A stretch of 9,110 bases of DNA from Piscirickettsiaceae bacterium (GCA_018646825.1 JABGUA010000213.1:1-9110), one strand, 5' to 3'. Positions 1 to 6,474 are shown, counted from the stretch's first letter. A program made the numbers and translations. Notes: generated by a model from the letters alone, not told the origin.

Positions 1-1592
1 ATCTCTGCCAGGTCATCTGCAACAGCAATTAAGTCAGCCAACGCTGTTTGAGTATCGATGTTCAATTGGGTGCTATCGGATTGGTAGCTTTCAATATAGA
101 CTCGAAGTGTTGCGCCTTCAGTACCTGTTCCTGATAAACGATAAATAAGCCTAGCGCCATCATCAAAACCAATCCGCAAGCCTTGCTTGTCAGAAATACT
201 GTGATCAACGGGATCGAGATAACTAAAGTTATCAGCATAGCTCACAACACGATTGGCCAATGTTTGGCCAACTAATGTTGGAAAATGGCTTTCTACATCG
301 GACATTATCTTCTCGGCAATATCACTTGGGATTGCCTCATAATCATGACGAGTATAATAGTTACGACCATATTGTTGCCAATGGTCGTTGACAATAGCAC
401 TGACTGATTGTTGACGCTCAGCTAGAATATTTAACCAGCATAATACAGCCCAAAGCCCATCTTTTTCTCGGATATGGTTAGACCCTGTGCCGAAGCTCTC
501 CTCACCACAAAGTGTTGCCTGATTCGCATCTAATAAATTGCCGAAAAATTTCCAGCCAGTGGGTGTTTCATGACAAGGGATATTTAAGGCTGCTGCCACA
601 CGATCTGGGGCTTGGCTCGTTGGCATAGAACGGGCAATACCAGATAAGCCTGATTGATAGGCAGGAATTAAATGGGCATTAGCTGCAATGATAGCTAAGC
701 TATCAGAAGGCGTAATAAAGAACTGATGGCCTAAAACCATGTTCCTGTCACCATCGCCATCAGAAGCGGCACCAAATTGCGGGCCATCATTAGCAAATAG
801 AATATCGACTAATTCTTTCGCATAGGTGAGATTAGGATCTGGGTGACCACCACCAAAGTCAGAGAGTAGGACGCCATTAATAACAGACCCAGGTGCAGCG
901 CCAAGCTCATTCATAAACAGTGCAGTCGCATAGGGCCCTGTAATGGCATGCATTGCATCAAAGCAAAAACTAAAGTCTTCACGGGCAATGAGTTGTCTAA
1001 TGGCGTCAAAATTGAACAAGTCTGCCATTAGTGCAATATAGTCAACAACAGGGTCAATGATATCCACACTCATTTCACCTAAAACTGTTGTCCCGATGAC
1101 ATCAAGCTTGATGTCGTCTAAATTCGCAATTTGATAGTTTTCTATTACGGCAGTATTAGCAAAAATAGCATCAGTAATGCCTTCTGGTGCAGGGCCACCA
1201 TTGCCAATATTATACTTAATCCCAAAATCACCATCAGGTCCAGCAGGGTTGTGGCTGGCTGATAGAATGAGTCCTCCATAAGCGTTGTTTTTTCTGATGA
1301 GGTGTGATGCCGCTGGCGTTGAAAGCAAACCATGCTGACCCACAATGGCACGACTAAAACCATTTGCAGCGGCCATTTTTAAAATAACCTGAATGGCTTC
1401 TGCGTTGTAAAACCGGCCATCACCGCCGATGACGATAGTTTTACCTGCTTTGTCATCGAGTGCATTAAACGTCGATTGCACAAAATTTTCTAAATAATGC
1501 GCTTGTTGGAATACAGTGACTTTTTTTCTAAGGCCGGATGTTCCGGGCTTTTGATCATCGAAGGGTGTGGTGCTTACCGTGATGGTCGACAT
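1..1592 (-). CDS. pgm: Phosphoglucomutase, alpha-D-glucose-specific (PGM1 type), 3' end cut by window
   Basis: The enzyme interconverts glucose 1-phosphate and glucose 6-phosphate (EC 5.4.2.2) in the cytoplasm, linking glycolysis to glycogen and sugar-nucleotide synthesis. 530 codons are visible, and the family is usually about 543-560 residues, so only the last dozen or so codons lie beyond the left edge. The active-site loop SASHNP places the phosphorylated serine at residue 113. The metal-binding loop DGDGDR is at 278-283, the sugar-binding GEESFG at 363-368, and the C-terminal phosphate-binding loop RLSGTGTEG at 485-493. The SHNPAGPDGDFGIKYN context matches the eukaryotic/PGM1-like branch rather than the E. 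coli Pgm branch. The start is the ATG whose complement is 1590-1592, with AGG about 8 bases upstream and a typical N-terminus (VSTTPFDDQKPGTSGLRKK). It is transcribed divergently from fieF. Confidence 0.95.
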   Translation of the reverse strand, partial: MSTITVSTTPFDDQKPGTSGLRKKVTVFQQAHYLENFVQSTFNALDDKAGKTIVIGGDGRFYNAEAIQVILKMAAANGFSRAIVGQHGLLSTPAASHLIRKNNAYGGLILSASHNPAGPDGDFGIKYNIGNGGPAPEGITDAIFANTAVIENYQIANLDDIKLDVIGTTVLGEMSVDIIDPVVDYIALMADLFNFDAIRQLIAREDFSFCFDAMHAITGPYATALFMNELGAAPGSVINGVLLSDFGGGHPDPNLTYAKELVDILFANDGPQFGAASDGDGDRNMVLGHQFFITPSDSLAIIAANAHLIPAYQSGLSGIARSMPTSQAPDRVAAALNIPCHETPTGWKFFGNLLDANQATLCGEESFGTGSNHIREKDGLWAVLCWLNILAERQQSVSAIVNDHWQQYGRNYYTRHDYEAIPSDIAEKIMSDVESHFPTLVGQTLANRVVSYADNFSYLDPVDHSISDKQGLRIGFDDGARLIYRLSGTGTEGATLRVYIESYQSDSTQLNIDTQTALADLIAVADDLAE

Positions 1593-1671
1593 AAATTTAC
1601 CTGTAGTTGTAATTAGGCACTAAAACAGAACCTTGTTAATATTAAGAAACTTTAATCACTATACCGTCCTG
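1593..1671. other. Divergent intergenic region between pgm and fieF
   Basis: This short gap must carry the control signals of both divergent genes. A perfect 10-base palindrome, TTAATATTAA, lies at 1636-1645. I see no convincing -35/-10 pair on either strand. TTAGGC (1613-1618) and TTAATA (1636-1641), 17 bp apart, are a weak plus-strand candidate. If used, this would start transcription near 1648 and favour the ATG at 1672 for fieF. No metal-regulator operator could be recognised by eye. Confidence 0.4.
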
Positions 1672-2568
1672 ATGATGCTACCTCAACAAGCTGATAACGC
1701 AAAGCTAATGCGCTGGGCAACATATGCTTCAGTCACGACCGCTGTTGTTTTGATTTTTGCCAAAATAATCGCGTGGTTTATGACTGACTCTGTCAGTATC
1801 CTTGCGACATTATTGGACTCAAGTTTGGATGTGTTAGCTTCTGTAATTAACTTGATAGCAGTGAGACATGCGCTTGAACCCGCAGATAAGGAGCATCGCT
1901 TTGGGCACGGTAAAGCTGAAGCACTCTCAGGAATTGGTCAAGCTTTATTCATAGCAGGTTCAGCCGGCTTTCTATTATTACAAGCCATTGGTCGAATCAT
2001 TAACCCTAAAAATATGGTGACGGGTTTAGAGGTGGGGGTTGGTGTCATGGTTTTTTCAATTGCCGCGACCTTATTATTACTGTCATTTCAGAAGTATGTA
2101 GTCAGAAAAACAGGTTCGACAGCCATTAAAGCCGATGCCTTACATTACAAAACAGATTTACTCGTCAATGGCAGCGTAATTGTAGCGCTGTTTTTAACTG
2201 TGTATGGCTGGGGCTATTTCGATGCGATTTTTGGTGTAGGTATTGCAGTTTTTATTTTGTATAGTGCGTGGCAAATCGTCAAGGAATCGATCGATTTATT
2301 AATGGACCATGAAATTGCAGACGAAGAGCGTGAGAAAATAGCTAACATCGTCTTAGGACATGAAAAGGCACTGGGATACCATGATTTAAGAACACGCCGC
2401 TCAGGGACACGCGTATTTGTACAATTACATCTAGAACTGGATGCGACTCAAAGCTTGGCTTCGGCACATGCTATCGCAGATAATGTTGAAAAAGAAATTG
2501 CAGCTTTATTTGACGATGCAGAGGTCATTATCCATGAAGATCCTGTTTTACATAACGCACAAGGTTAA
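1672..2568 (+). CDS. fieF: Cation diffusion facilitator, FieF/YiiP-type divalent metal efflux transporter
   Basis: This is an inner-membrane proton antiporter of the CDF family, which exports Zn(II), Fe(II) or Cd(II) from the cytoplasm. The protein has 298 residues (E. coli FieF has 300). Six membrane helices lie at roughly 14-37, 41-65, 84-106, 120-139, 160-180 and 183-202, followed by a cytoplasmic dimerisation domain. All three YiiP metal sites are visible: site A D49, D53, H158, D162; site B D72, H75, H79; site C H237, H253, H288, D290. Aspartate rather than histidine in the first site-A position is typical of FieF-like members with broad Zn/Cd/Fe/Mn range. An in-frame TTG at 1633 would add 13 residues with no counterpart in FieF. 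Neither start has a clear Shine-Dalgarno sequence, so ATG 1672 (or 1675) is chosen by family length. Confidence 0.9.
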   Translation: MMLPQQADNAKLMRWATYASVTTAVVLIFAKIIAWFMTDSVSILATLLDSSLDVLASVINLIAVRHALEPADKEHRFGHGKAEALSGIGQALFIAGSAGFLLLQAIGRIINPKNMVTGLEVGVGVMVFSIAATLLLLSFQKYVVRKTGSTAIKADALHYKTDLLVNGSVIVALFLTVYGWGYFDAIFGVGIAVFILYSAWQIVKESIDLLMDHEIADEEREKIANIVLGHEKALGYHDLRTRRSGTRVFVQLHLELDATQSLASAHAIADNVEKEIAALFDDAEVIIHEDPVLHNAQG

Positions 2569-2575
2569 GAGTCCG

Positions 2576-2581
2576 TATAAT
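2576..2581 (+). promoter_or_regulatory. Possible -10 box upstream of the NERD gene
   Basis: A perfect TATAAT lies just after the fieF stop and about 30 bases before the NERD-protein start. There is no good -35 hexamer at 16-18 bp. TTTACA at 2547-2552 is too far (23 bp). It could give the downstream pair some independence from fieF, or be chance in AT-rich DNA. Confidence 0.25.
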
Positions 2582-2612
2582 CGCGGAGTCACTTTCCAAG
2601 GTATCAGGCATT

Positions 2613-3206
2613 TTGGCTGTTAATATCAATATTCTTCATCTCGTTATCGGGTCGGTGATTGCCGTTGCCGTAATTCTGATCTTGTTGGCAATAGGCAAGC
2701 GCAGAAGAAGTAGCGACTATAAGATCAGTAAAATATTAACGCCAATGACAAAGTCCAAGGTGGATAACATTATTATTCCTGACGGTATCGGTGGCTTACT
2801 AGAAATAGAGCAACTTCGTCTTCTAGAGCAAGGAATTCTTATTGTTGAAACCTATCCAATCAGTGGCGACCTTTTTGGTGCTGAAGAAATTGATCAATGG
2901 ACACAATTAATTAAAGGTCGCAGCTATAAGTTTGCAAACCCACTAAGACATATCAGAACATCGCGACAAGCAGTAATGAGCTTAGCTCCCGGTATTCCTG
3001 TCTTTTATAGTGTTATTTTTAGTGCCGATGCTAGTTTTCCTAAAGGTAAACCAGAAGGGATGTCAGTACTTGATTCTTTGGCTGATGATTTAAAATCAAT
3101 ACGGTTGCATCCTAAGCAAATAGAACAAACGCAACTCGCATGGGATAAGCTATTGCGGATTGCTCGAAAAAACGGTCATGCTGCGAAAGTTGGTGAGGAG
3201 ATCTAA
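2613..3206 (+). CDS. Membrane-anchored NERD-domain protein
   Basis: The 197-residue protein has one N-terminal membrane helix (about 7-28) followed by KRRR, so the rest should face the cytoplasm. Residues about 51-125 resemble the NERD (nuclease-related) domain, with the features IEQL (65-68), GILIVET (74-80), SGDLFG (84-89), WTQLI (96-100) and FANPLRH (107-113). NERD domains are predicted to have a restriction-endonuclease-like fold. The usual I-D-H and E-V-K active-site signatures appear here as I-E-Q and E-T-Y: the acidic residues E66 and E79 are present but the lysine is replaced by Y81. Nuclease activity is therefore doubtful. The start is TTG 2613; the only weak ribosome-binding signals are AGG at 2606-2608 and AAGG at 2597-2600. 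The first in-frame ATG would remove the membrane helix. The stop is immediately followed by the nucleotidase ATG, so the two are co-transcribed. The function is unknown. Confidence 0.75.
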   Translation: MAVNINILHLVIGSVIAVAVILILLAIGKRRRSSDYKISKILTPMTKSKVDNIIIPDGIGGLLEIEQLRLLEQGILIVETYPISGDLFGAEEIDQWTQLIKGRSYKFANPLRHIRTSRQAVMSLAPGIPVFYSVIFSADASFPKGKPEGMSVLDSLADDLKSIRLHPKQIEQTQLAWDKLLRIARKNGHAAKVGEEI

Positions 3207-4118
3207 ATGTCTGATAAGCCATTAGTGGTGGCAATTTCATCTCGTGCTTTATTCGACTTAGATGAAAGTCACCGCATCTATGAGGAACAAGGAACTCAAG
3301 CCTATTGTGAATATCAGGTTGAGAATGAAGATATGCCACTTGCGCCTGGAGGCGCCTTTACATTAGTGCGTAAATTATTGGCCTTGAATGAAGGTAGTCT
3401 TGATACTAAGCCCAATGTTGAGATTATTTTATTATCTCGTAATAGTTCTGATACAGGTTTGAGGGTTTTCAACTCAATACAGCATCATGGCTTAGCGATA
3501 AGCCGGGCGGTATTCACATCAGGGAGTAGTCCTTATCGCTATGTTGCGCCTTTCGGTGCAAATTTGTTTTTATCGACAAGCCCAGAAGATGTAAGAAAAG
3601 CATTAAGCGAAGGGATTGCGGCAGCAACCATTTTGCCCTCTAAAGCGAGTCAGACCTCAAAAAGTGATAAGCCACAGTTAAGAATTGCTTTTGATGGTGA
3701 CGCCGTCTTATTTTCAGATGAATCTGAGCGTATATATAAAGAACAGGGCCTGAAAGCGTTCACTGATAATGAACAGCAAACAGCCAAGGACCCTCTGAGT
3801 GGAGGGCCCTTTAAAGAGTTTCTAAAAGCCCTGAACCATCTACAGACGCAATTCCCCGATAATGATTCACCATTAAGAACCGCCTTAGTGACAGCGCGTT
3901 CAGCGCCAGCACATGAACGGGTTATAAGGACATTGCGTGCTTGGGGTATTCGAATCGATGAAGCAATATTTTTGGGCGGTATGGACAAAGGACCATTTTT
4001 AAAGTCATTCGGAGCAGATATTTTCTTTGATGACCAACAAGGCCATTGTGATTCTGCTCGTCAGCATGTGGCGACAGGCCATGTGCCACACGGTATTGCC
4101 AATGAAACAACGGAATAG
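3207..4118 (+). CDS. Cytosolic 5'-nucleotidase I family protein (NT5C1-like)
   Basis: This is a predicted HAD-superfamily phosphatase that dephosphorylates nucleoside 5'-monophosphates; animal relatives (NT5C1A/B) prefer AMP. The protein has 303 residues and no signal peptide, so it is cytosolic. HAD motif I is FDGDAVLF with D163 and D165, motif II VTARS with T229, motif III K261 (MDKGP), and motif IV FFDDQ with D275 and D276. The N-terminal half (SSRALFDLDES, then RIYEEQG and a GGAF segment) repeats the layout of the C-terminal half, but the catalytic aspartates are replaced by S11 and R13. This N-terminal segment is also conserved in NT5C1A as I recall it. The ATG directly follows the NERD gene's stop and is served by GAGGAG at 3195-3200, a strong ribosome-binding site within the end of that gene. 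The substrate is inferred from family only. Confidence 0.9.
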   Translation: MSDKPLVVAISSRALFDLDESHRIYEEQGTQAYCEYQVENEDMPLAPGGAFTLVRKLLALNEGSLDTKPNVEIILLSRNSSDTGLRVFNSIQHHGLAISRAVFTSGSSPYRYVAPFGANLFLSTSPEDVRKALSEGIAAATILPSKASQTSKSDKPQLRIAFDGDAVLFSDESERIYKEQGLKAFTDNEQQTAKDPLSGGPFKEFLKALNHLQTQFPDNDSPLRTALVTARSAPAHERVIRTLRAWGIRIDEAIFLGGMDKGPFLKSFGADIFFDDQQGHCDSARQHVATGHVPHGIANETTE

Positions 4119-4119
4119 A

Positions 4120-4134
4120 GCAAACTACGTTTGC
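4120..4134 (+). repeat. Small hairpin after the 5'-nucleotidase gene
   Basis: GCAAAC-TAC-GTTTGC forms a perfect 6-bp stem with a 3-base loop, starting one base after the stop codon. No T-run follows, so it is not a standard intrinsic terminator. It could protect the 3' end of the mRNA or be part of a Rho-dependent end. Confidence 0.4.
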
Positions 4135-4150
4135 ATATAAGAGTTAGATA

Positions 4151-4201
4151 TCAAAGGCTTTGACGAGGAGCTCAAAGACAAAGCATGTTTTTAAGCTTTG
4201 A
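4151..4201. repeat. Cluster of alternating TCAAAG / CTTTGA inverted repeats
   Basis: The hexamer TCAAAG occurs at 4151-4156 and 4172-4177, and its complement CTTTGA at 4158-4163 and 4196-4201. An additional CAAAGC (4179-4184) pairs with GCTTTG (4195-4200). The copies can form mutually exclusive stems: 4151-4156 with 4158-4163, which is possible only as a DNA palindrome because the loop is one base; 4158-4163 with 4172-4177; or 4179-4184 with 4195-4200. The cluster lies just upstream of the putative tRNA promoter and after the nucleotidase gene. It may be a protein-binding region or a 3'-end structure. Confidence 0.45.
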
Positions 4202-4228
4202 AGGCTAGTTTTCTATTGGATACCCGTT

Positions 4229-4234
4229 TATAAT
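4229..4234 (+). promoter_or_regulatory. Probable -10 box of the tRNA-Leu (and possibly tig) promoter
   Basis: A perfect TATAAT is followed by a GC-rich discriminator (AGCCGAC), as expected of stringently controlled stable-RNA promoters. The spacing gives a start near 4241, about 32 bases before the mature tRNA. The -35 region (around 4205-4211, CTAGTTT) is poor, so activation by a factor or upstream AT-rich DNA would be needed. Confidence 0.5.
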
Positions 4235-4245
4235 AGCCGACTTTC

Positions 4246-4263
4246 TTCAGGTTGTAGCCTGAA
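4246..4263 (+). repeat. Hairpin in the pre-tRNA leader
   Basis: TTCAGG (4246-4251) and CCTGAA (4258-4263) form a perfect 6-bp stem with a 6-base loop, ending 9 bases before the mature 5' end of tRNA-Leu. It would lie in the transcribed leader removed by RNase P. Confidence 0.4.
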
Positions 4264-4272
4264 AACGATTAT

Positions 4273-4357
4273 GCGAGAGTGGCGGAATTGGTAGACGCGC
4301 TAGATTTAGGTTCTAGTGGGGTAACCTGTGAGAGTTCGAGTCTCTCCTCTCGTACCA
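4273..4357 (+). tRNA. tRNA-Leu, anticodon UAG
   Basis: The 85-base cloverleaf includes an encoded CCA (4355-4357). The acceptor arm GCGAGAG pairs with CTCTCGT (one G-U pair at position 1-72), and the discriminator is A at 4354. The anticodon stem CTAGA/TCTAG encloses the loop TTTAGGT with anticodon TAG at 4307-4309, reading CUN leucine codons, mainly CUA. The T arm is GAGAG-TTCGAGT-CTCTC. The long variable arm is typical of class II tRNA-Leu, and the sequence closely resembles E. coli tRNA-Leu(UAG) (leuW). It lies 60 bases upstream of tig. Confidence 0.97.
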
Positions 4358-4361
4358 TTTC

Positions 4362-4395
4362 GAAATAAAGGCGATGAAGACATCGCCTCTGTTTC
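4362..4395 (+). terminator. Hairpin between tRNA-Leu and tig (possible attenuator or processing signal)
   Basis: AGGCGATG (4369-4376) and CATCGCCT (4381-4388) form a perfect 8-bp stem with an AAGA loop. The stem can extend through a 3x3 internal loop by GAAA (4362-4365) with TTTC (4392-4395). The tail TCTGTTTC is only weakly T-rich, so termination would be partial. The hairpin could end the tRNA transcript, or mark tRNA 3' processing if tig is read from the tRNA promoter. Confidence 0.55.
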
Positions 4396-4417
4396 AACTC
4401 CCAAATTGAGGTAAAGA

Positions 4418-5722
4418 ATGCAAGTTACTGTAGAAAATGTCAGCGAACTTGGTCGCCGGATGACGGTGACAGTCGAAGATGCCAATATTGAGCAAACTGT
4501 AAAAGATCGTTTAACTGCGATTCGCCCTAGTATCAAAGCTGCTGGCTTTCGCCCAGGCAAAGTGCCAATGAAAATGGTTGCTGAAATGCATGGCGCCTCA
4601 GCCCGACGTGAAGTGATTGTCAATGCTGTTCAAAACAGCATGCAAGAAGCCTTTACACAAGAAAAAATCAATCCAGCGAGCCGGCCGTCAATAGAAGACA
4701 TGAAAGAAGAAGGTGAGTCTTTCGTCTATGTTATGACTTATGAAGTTTTCCCGGATATCAAAAAAGTAAACCTCAAAGGCGCTAAAGTCGAAAAAGTGAC
4801 AGCGACGGTTGAAGATACTGATGTTGATAAGATGCTAGAAACATTGCGTGAGCAACGTGCAACATGGGAACCCCTTAAGCGTGGTGTAAAAGAAGAAGAG
4901 CAAATCGTCGTTGATTTCGTTGGCACTATCGATGGCGAAGCTTTCCAAGGTGGTACGGGAACAGACGTTGCGATTGAAATCGGGTCTGGTAACATGATTC
5001 CCGGCTTTGAAGATCAACTAATGGGTAAAAAAGCTGATCAAGAAACGACGGTTAAAGTGACCTTCCCAGAAGATTACCAAGCACAAGAATTAGCTGGGAA
5101 AGAAGCTGAATTTGCTGTCAAAGTAAAATCAGTGGCTAAGAAAAAACTACCTAAGCTCGATAAAGAGTTTGCAGCTTTATGTGGTGTAGAAGCGGGCATG
5201 GCAGCATTGAAAAAAGAAGTGCGGGCCAATATGGAACGTGAACTTGAAAATGCGCTAAAGCAAAAGAACAAAAAAGCAGTGATGGATATGCTGACTGAAA
5301 AAAATGCGGTTGAATTACCTGAAGCGCCGGTTGAACGTGAAGCTGAACACTTGATGGAACAAGCTAAAAATAACTTGAAACAACAAGGCGTTAACATCGA
5401 AGGGATACCATTTACAACGGACGGCTTCAAAGATTCTGCTAAACAACGTGTTGCATTGAGCTTATTAATTGGTAAGATTATCAGCGACAATAAAATTCAA
5501 GCGGATGAAAAAAGCGTAAAAGCGGTCATTGAATTAATGGCAAGCAGCTACGAAGATCCAGAAGAAGTTGTGAATTATTATATGAATGATCCACAAAAAC
5601 TATCTGAAGTCCAAATGATGGTGGTTGAAGATATGGTCGTTGAACACGTACTAGAACAAGTTAAAGTTGAAGAAGCTGCATCAACATTTAGCGAAGTCAT
5701 GAACGCCAATAACGCTGCCTAA
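4418..5722 (+). CDS. tig: Trigger factor, ribosome-associated chaperone and peptidyl-prolyl isomerase
   Basis: Trigger factor binds at the ribosomal exit tunnel and shields nascent chains, with a peptidyl-prolyl cis-trans isomerase activity (EC 5.2.1.8). The 434 residues match the E. coli length of 432. The ribosome-binding domain (about 1-115) carries the signature GFRPGKVP at 43-50, the same positions as in E. coli. The FKBP-like isomerase domain spans about 150-245 and includes VDFVGTIDGEAF and IPGFEDQLMG. The alpha-helical C-terminal arms occupy about 250-430. ATG 4418 has GAGGT at 4408-4412. There is no obvious promoter between the tRNA and this gene, so transcription may come from upstream of the tRNA. 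A terminator follows the stop. Confidence 0.98.
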   Translation: MQVTVENVSELGRRMTVTVEDANIEQTVKDRLTAIRPSIKAAGFRPGKVPMKMVAEMHGASARREVIVNAVQNSMQEAFTQEKINPASRPSIEDMKEEGESFVYVMTYEVFPDIKKVNLKGAKVEKVTATVEDTDVDKMLETLREQRATWEPLKRGVKEEEQIVVDFVGTIDGEAFQGGTGTDVAIEIGSGNMIPGFEDQLMGKKADQETTVKVTFPEDYQAQELAGKEAEFAVKVKSVAKKKLPKLDKEFAALCGVEAGMAALKKEVRANMERELENALKQKNKKAVMDMLTEKNAVELPEAPVEREAEHLMEQAKNNLKQQGVNIEGIPFTTDGFKDSAKQRVALSLLIGKIISDNKIQADEKSVKAVIELMASSYEDPEEVVNYYMNDPQKLSEVQMMVVEDMVVEHVLEQVKVEEAASTFSEVMNANNAA

Positions 5723-5745
5723 AATCACTTCGTACTAGACAGACG

Positions 5746-5788
5746 ATAGCCTGCGTTCATTTGATTGGGCGCGGGTTATTTTGTTTTT
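5746..5788 (+). terminator. Intrinsic terminator between tig and clpP
   Basis: ATAGCCTGCG (5746-5755) pairs with CGCGGGTTAT (5770-5779) over 10 bp, two of them G-U, around a 14-base loop. A T-rich run (TTTTGTTTTT) follows directly. This fits a Rho-independent terminator that ends or attenuates the tig transcript before clpP. Confidence 0.7.
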
Positions 5789-5811
5789 ATAACTGACAGA
5801 AATGGAAAACT

Positions 5812-6450
5812 ATGACTAACATGATCCTTAATCAGTCGATGCCAAATATAGACAATGCACTAGTACCAATGGTGGTAGAGCAAACCTCAAGAGGTGAGCG
5901 TTCATATGATATTTATTCCCGCCTTTTAAAAGAGCGTGTCATTTTTTTAGTTGGCCAAGTCGAAGACCATATGGCCAACTTGGTGGTTGCCCAATTACTG
6001 TTTCTCGAATCAGAAAACCCAGATAAAGACATTCACCTTTATATCAATTCGCCAGGTGGGGCCGTGACTGCAGGGATGGCTATCTATGACACCATGCAGT
6101 TCATCAAGCCGAATGTCAGTACTTTGTGTATTGGGCAAGCGGCTAGTATGGGCGCTGTTTTATTAGCCGGTGGCGAGCCTGGAAAACGTCACTGTTTACC
6201 TAACTCACGCATCATGGTTCATCAGCCGCTAGGCGGCTTTCAAGGCCAAGCTTCAGATATAGAAATCCATGCCCAAGAGATCTTATCTATTCGTGAGCGC
6301 TTAAACGGAATTCTTGCTAAACATACCGGCCAAGATATTGAACAAATTCAAAAAGATACTGACCGTGATAACTTTATGAATGGTGAACAAGCCCAAGATT
6401 ATGGTTTAATTGACTCAGTATTGAGTAATCGTCCTGAAGAAAAAGCATAA
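5812..6450 (+). CDS. clpP: ATP-dependent Clp protease proteolytic subunit ClpP
   Basis: This serine peptidase (EC 3.4.21.92) forms a double heptameric barrel that degrades proteins unfolded by ClpX or ClpA. The protein has 212 residues (E. coli has 207). The catalytic triad is Ser112 (GQAASMG), His137 (VHQPLGG) and Asp186 (DTDRDNF). The oligomer-forming core is highly conserved, including EQTSRGERSYDIYSRLLK and YINSPGG. By comparison with E. coli, the mature enzyme would begin at A16 (ALVPMV), giving a 15-residue propeptide that differs from the E. coli one. ATG 5812 has GGA at 5804-5806; ATG 5821 is an alternative. clpX follows after 39 bases, so the two form one transcript. The only transcription signal seen upstream is the tig terminator; no clear sigma-32 site was found. 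Confidence 0.98.
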   Translation: MTNMILNQSMPNIDNALVPMVVEQTSRGERSYDIYSRLLKERVIFLVGQVEDHMANLVVAQLLFLESENPDKDIHLYINSPGGAVTAGMAIYDTMQFIKPNVSTLCIGQAASMGAVLLAGGEPGKRHCLPNSRIMVHQPLGGFQGQASDIEIHAQEILSIRERLNGILAKHTGQDIEQIQKDTDRDNFMNGEQAQDYGLIDSVLSNRPEEKA

Positions 6451-6474
6451 TAGGCCGATACAAAGTTTGAATGT

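Noticed and set aside
1145..1363. 72-codon minus-strand frame within pgm
   Set aside because: It is in a different frame from the clear phosphoglucomutase coding sequence on the same strand.
1633..1671. TTG start for fieF adding 13 residues
   Set aside because: There is no ribosome-binding site, and the extra residues have no counterpart in FieF; ATG 1672 gives the family length.
2441..2623. 60-codon plus-strand frame overlapping the fieF end
   Set aside because: It lies almost entirely inside fieF in another frame and shows no recognisable domain.
3650..3988. 112-codon minus-strand frame inside the nucleotidase gene
   Set aside because: Antisense shadow; the sense strand encodes intact HAD motifs over the same bases.
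4129..4272. Small protein gene or small RNA between the nucleotidase and the tRNA
   Set aside because: No open frame with a ribosome-binding site was seen, and the structure is explained by short inverted repeats and the tRNA promoter.
5074..5490. 138-codon minus-strand frame, rich in Ser, Ala and Phe
   Set aside because: It is the antisense of the lysine/glutamate-rich, helical part of trigger factor, which explains its composition.
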